A stretch of DNA of 8,145 nucleotides, taken from NCBI GenBank assembly GCA_028868455.1, contig JAGWUK010000108.1, positions 1-8,145 on the forward strand, given 5' to 3'. This document shows, piece by piece, positions 6,204 to 8,145 of the stretch (its first letter is position 1; every line of letters begins with the position of its first letter). The position numbers were made by a program, and so were the translations under genes. The notes beneath the pieces were generated by a model. It was not told the origin of the DNA, made no database searches, and worked only from the letters and a program-made list of their open reading frames with translations. This DNA is from Burkholderiales bacterium (GTDB lineage: Bacteria > Pseudomonadota > Gammaproteobacteria > Burkholderiales > Burkholderiaceae_D).

Positions 6204-6209
6204 CATATT

Positions 6210-8145
6210 TTGAAACACACACCGAACATGAAGAAAACCGTTCTGGCCGTATCGCTGGCTTTGGCTGGCGCACCGGCGGCGCTGGCACAGGATGCGCCGG
6301 CACAAAAAGTCGTGGTGACCGGTTCCAATATCAAACGCGTCGATAGCGAAACTGCCTCGCCCGTGCAGATCGTGACCCGTCAGGAAATCCAGGATAGTGG
6401 CGCCAATACGGTCAAGGAAATTCTGGATAATCTGAGCAATAACGACCACAACGCCATCAGCGATCTGGGCGGTGCCAATTCCTGGGCCAGCGGCGCATCT
6501 GGCGTGTCGCTGCGCAATCTGGGGCTGAATGCGACGCTGACTTTGCTCAATGGCCGACGCCTGTCCAGCTATGGCTTTGCCGACGGGCTGCAATCGAATT
6601 TCGTCAATATCGACACGATTCCCGCCAACATCATCGACCGCGTGGAAATCCTGAAGGATGGCGCCTCTGCGATTTACGGCTCGGATGCCGTCGCCGGTGT
6701 GATCAACATCATCACGCGTAAAGAGTTCACCGGCGTGACCGTGAATGCCAGCGGCCAGCAATCGCTGCGCAACAGCCTGCTGGATAAGTCACAAACGGCA
6801 TCGGTCACAGGCGGTGTCGGCAATCTGCAAAAAGATGGCTATAACGTGTACGCCCATCTGGAAGTCTTTCACCGCAATGCCTACAAAGACCGCGATGTGT
6901 ATCCATTGTTGCCGGACTGGTTTCTGAAAATGAATCCAGACCGCGCAGCCTTGTCGACGGGCGCCAATCCTGGCAACTACACGGGCCGCTATCCGGCCAA
7001 CTACAGCAATCCGGCGCTGGCCGGGAAATCGTTCACGGTAGCAGCACCAGGTTGCGCACCGGACTTGCTGATCGGCGGTCTGTGCCGCTACGATTACTGG
7101 AAAGACAGCGATGCGCAACCCGCTGCGGATCGTGTCACGTTTCTCAGCATGGGCAGAATGAAAATTTCTGAAAATCTGAGCGCCTTTGGCGAAATTCATC
7201 TGGCCAACACCAAGAGCACCTATTACACCAGCGTCCCGCGCAGCAATGTTAACGGCGTTCCGCTGACCTGGTACGACTCGATCAAGGGCGAACTGCAATA
7301 CTTTACCGATCCGCAATTGCCGGTCGGCCATCCTTTCAATCCGTATTCTTTTCCGGTCGGATTGAATTATCGTTTCAACGATTATCCCGATATGTTTAAA
7401 AATGTCGGCGAGTCGCGCCAATACCGCGTCATGGCCGGACTCGAAGGCAGCTATGCCGGCTGGGACTGGGATAGCGCCATCGGCACCATGGGCTCGACCG
7501 CAACGCAAAAACAACATCTGTACCGCGATCGCACGGCGTACTACAACGCCATCGTCAGTGGCGAATACCAGTTTGGTGGCGTCAATTCACGCGATCTGCT
7601 GAACCGCATGTTTCCGGAAATGGGCTCGCACGGAACATCGACCCAGACCTTTTTTGATTTCAAAGCCTCGCGCGAGCTGATGCCGTTAAGCGGCGGGCCG
7701 CTGGCATTGGCGACCGGTTTCGATGTGCGTCATGAAAGCTTTGAACAAGCCAGCAGCGACAATGTGCTGAATGCACAAATCGTCCAGTTCAGCGGCGTCT
7801 CGGTACACGGTGCACGTAATACTGGCGCGGCTTTCGCTGAATTGAACGCGCCGTTCAGCAAACGACTGGAAGCCAATTTCGCCTTGCGCGCCGATAAATC
7901 CGGTCAGACCGAAGCGGCTGTCGTCCCGAAAGTCGGCCTGTCGTACAAAGTCAGCGGCAATCTGATGGTGCGCGGTACAGCAGCCGAAGGTTTCCGCGCA
8001 CCGAGTTTGCCGGAAACCGGCAATGGCGGCGCGTCGTGGTTCAACAGTGGCTATCTCGATCCCAAACGCTGTGCGGCCGCCACCCAGATTTCGGATGCAC
8101 TGAAAACCGGCAATGCCGTCGATCAGACCAATGCGCTGACGGCCT
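6210..8145 (+). CDS. TonB-dependent outer-membrane receptor (C-terminus outside window)
   Basis: Open for 645 codons to the right edge. It should import a ligand across the outer membrane using TonB-ExbBD energy. A signal peptide covers about residues 7-26 (cleavage ALA-QD). A TonB-box-like KVVVTG is at 33-38, directly before the plug domain (about 40-170). The plug carries LLNGRR (112-117) and RVEILKDGASAIYGSDAVAG from 144, followed by VINIITR. The barrel follows, with the late-barrel motif GFRAPSLPE near residue 593. Two cysteines in APGCAPDLLIGGLCRY suggest a disulphide in an extracellular loop. TTG 6210 is chosen because AAGGAG lies 6 nt before it; ATG 6228 would shorten the protein by six residues and leave the signal peptide intact. 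The substrate cannot be told: the type is widespread among peptide-, carbohydrate- and siderophore-related receptors. It is divergent from the secreted peptidase. Confidence 0.93.
   Translation, partial: MKHTPNMKKTVLAVSLALAGAPAALAQDAPAQKVVVTGSNIKRVDSETASPVQIVTRQEIQDSGANTVKEILDNLSNNDHNAISDLGGANSWASGASGVSLRNLGLNATLTLLNGRRLSSYGFADGLQSNFVNIDTIPANIIDRVEILKDGASAIYGSDAVAGVINIITRKEFTGVTVNASGQQSLRNSLLDKSQTASVTGGVGNLQKDGYNVYAHLEVFHRNAYKDRDVYPLLPDWFLKMNPDRAALSTGANPGNYTGRYPANYSNPALAGKSFTVAAPGCAPDLLIGGLCRYDYWKDSDAQPAADRVTFLSMGRMKISENLSAFGEIHLANTKSTYYTSVPRSNVNGVPLTWYDSIKGELQYFTDPQLPVGHPFNPYSFPVGLNYRFNDYPDMFKNVGESRQYRVMAGLEGSYAGWDWDSAIGTMGSTATQKQHLYRDRTAYYNAIVSGEYQFGGVNSRDLLNRMFPEMGSHGTSTQTFFDFKASRELMPLSGGPLALATGFDVRHESFEQASSDNVLNAQIVQFSGVSVHGARNTGAAFAELNAPFSKRLEANFALRADKSGQTEAAVVPKVGLSYKVSGNLMVRGTAAEGFRAPSLPETGNGGASWFNSGYLDPKRCAAATQISDALKTGNAVDQTNALTA

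Noticed and set aside
6111..7517. Two long minus-strand ORFs (6111-6761 and 6789-7517)
   Set aside because: Both are antisense to the receptor, whose plug and barrel motifs are continuous; the products are low-complexity and rich in Ala, Ile, Arg and Val, without recognisable domains.

Overview
The window looks like ordinary chromosome of a Gram-negative betaproteobacterium. Burkholderiales, and within it Oxalobacteraceae (Herminiimonas/Undibacterium/Janthinobacterium-like), is my best guess. The grounds are a moderate-to-high GC content judged by eye, gene families common in that group (Cache-HAMP-GGDEF cyclase, DUF3034 next to a secreted truncated globin, large TonB-dependent receptor) and signal peptides and outer-membrane proteins of Gram-negative type. 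This is inference from family knowledge, not from a database search.

Layout: (1) 1-1542, minus strand: a membrane diguanylate cyclase (dCache-HAMP-GGDEF), cut by the window's left edge so its C-terminus is missing. (2) 1543-2111: a divergent intergenic region with no convincing gene. (3) 2112-3257, plus: a cytoplasmic TPR-type helical-repeat protein with no output domain, ending in a strong hairpin. (4) 3395-4751, plus: a tight two-gene operon, a DUF3034 envelope protein followed 7 nt later by an exported group-1 truncated haemoglobin, behind a candidate promoter that carries an inverted repeat. (5) 4752-5702, minus: a small secreted M9 (collagenase-type) zinc peptidase that converges on the globin with no spacer. 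Upstream of it on the same strand are two candidate tiny ORFs (5892-5948 and 5755-5892) overlapping by TAATG, the second encoding a 45-residue peptide with four cysteines. (6) 5949-6209: an AT-rich patch and a structured leader. (7) 6210-8145, plus: a TonB-dependent outer-membrane receptor started by TTG and cut by the right edge.

Functionally the window has two themes. The left part is signalling: a c-di-GMP synthase with an extracytoplasmic ligand sensor, divergent from an orphan TPR protein of the sort often found fused to GGDEF domains. The right part is the envelope: a secreted protease facing a TonB-dependent receptor across a shared control region, which would fit extracellular protein degradation coupled to uptake. 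The substrate of the receptor is not readable from the sequence.

I see no CRISPR array, tRNA, rRNA, insertion sequence, prophage or obvious defence system. The least explained parts are the coupled small ORFs upstream of the peptidase, the stripped-down peptidase itself, and the exported globin whose distal haem pocket appears to be non-polar.
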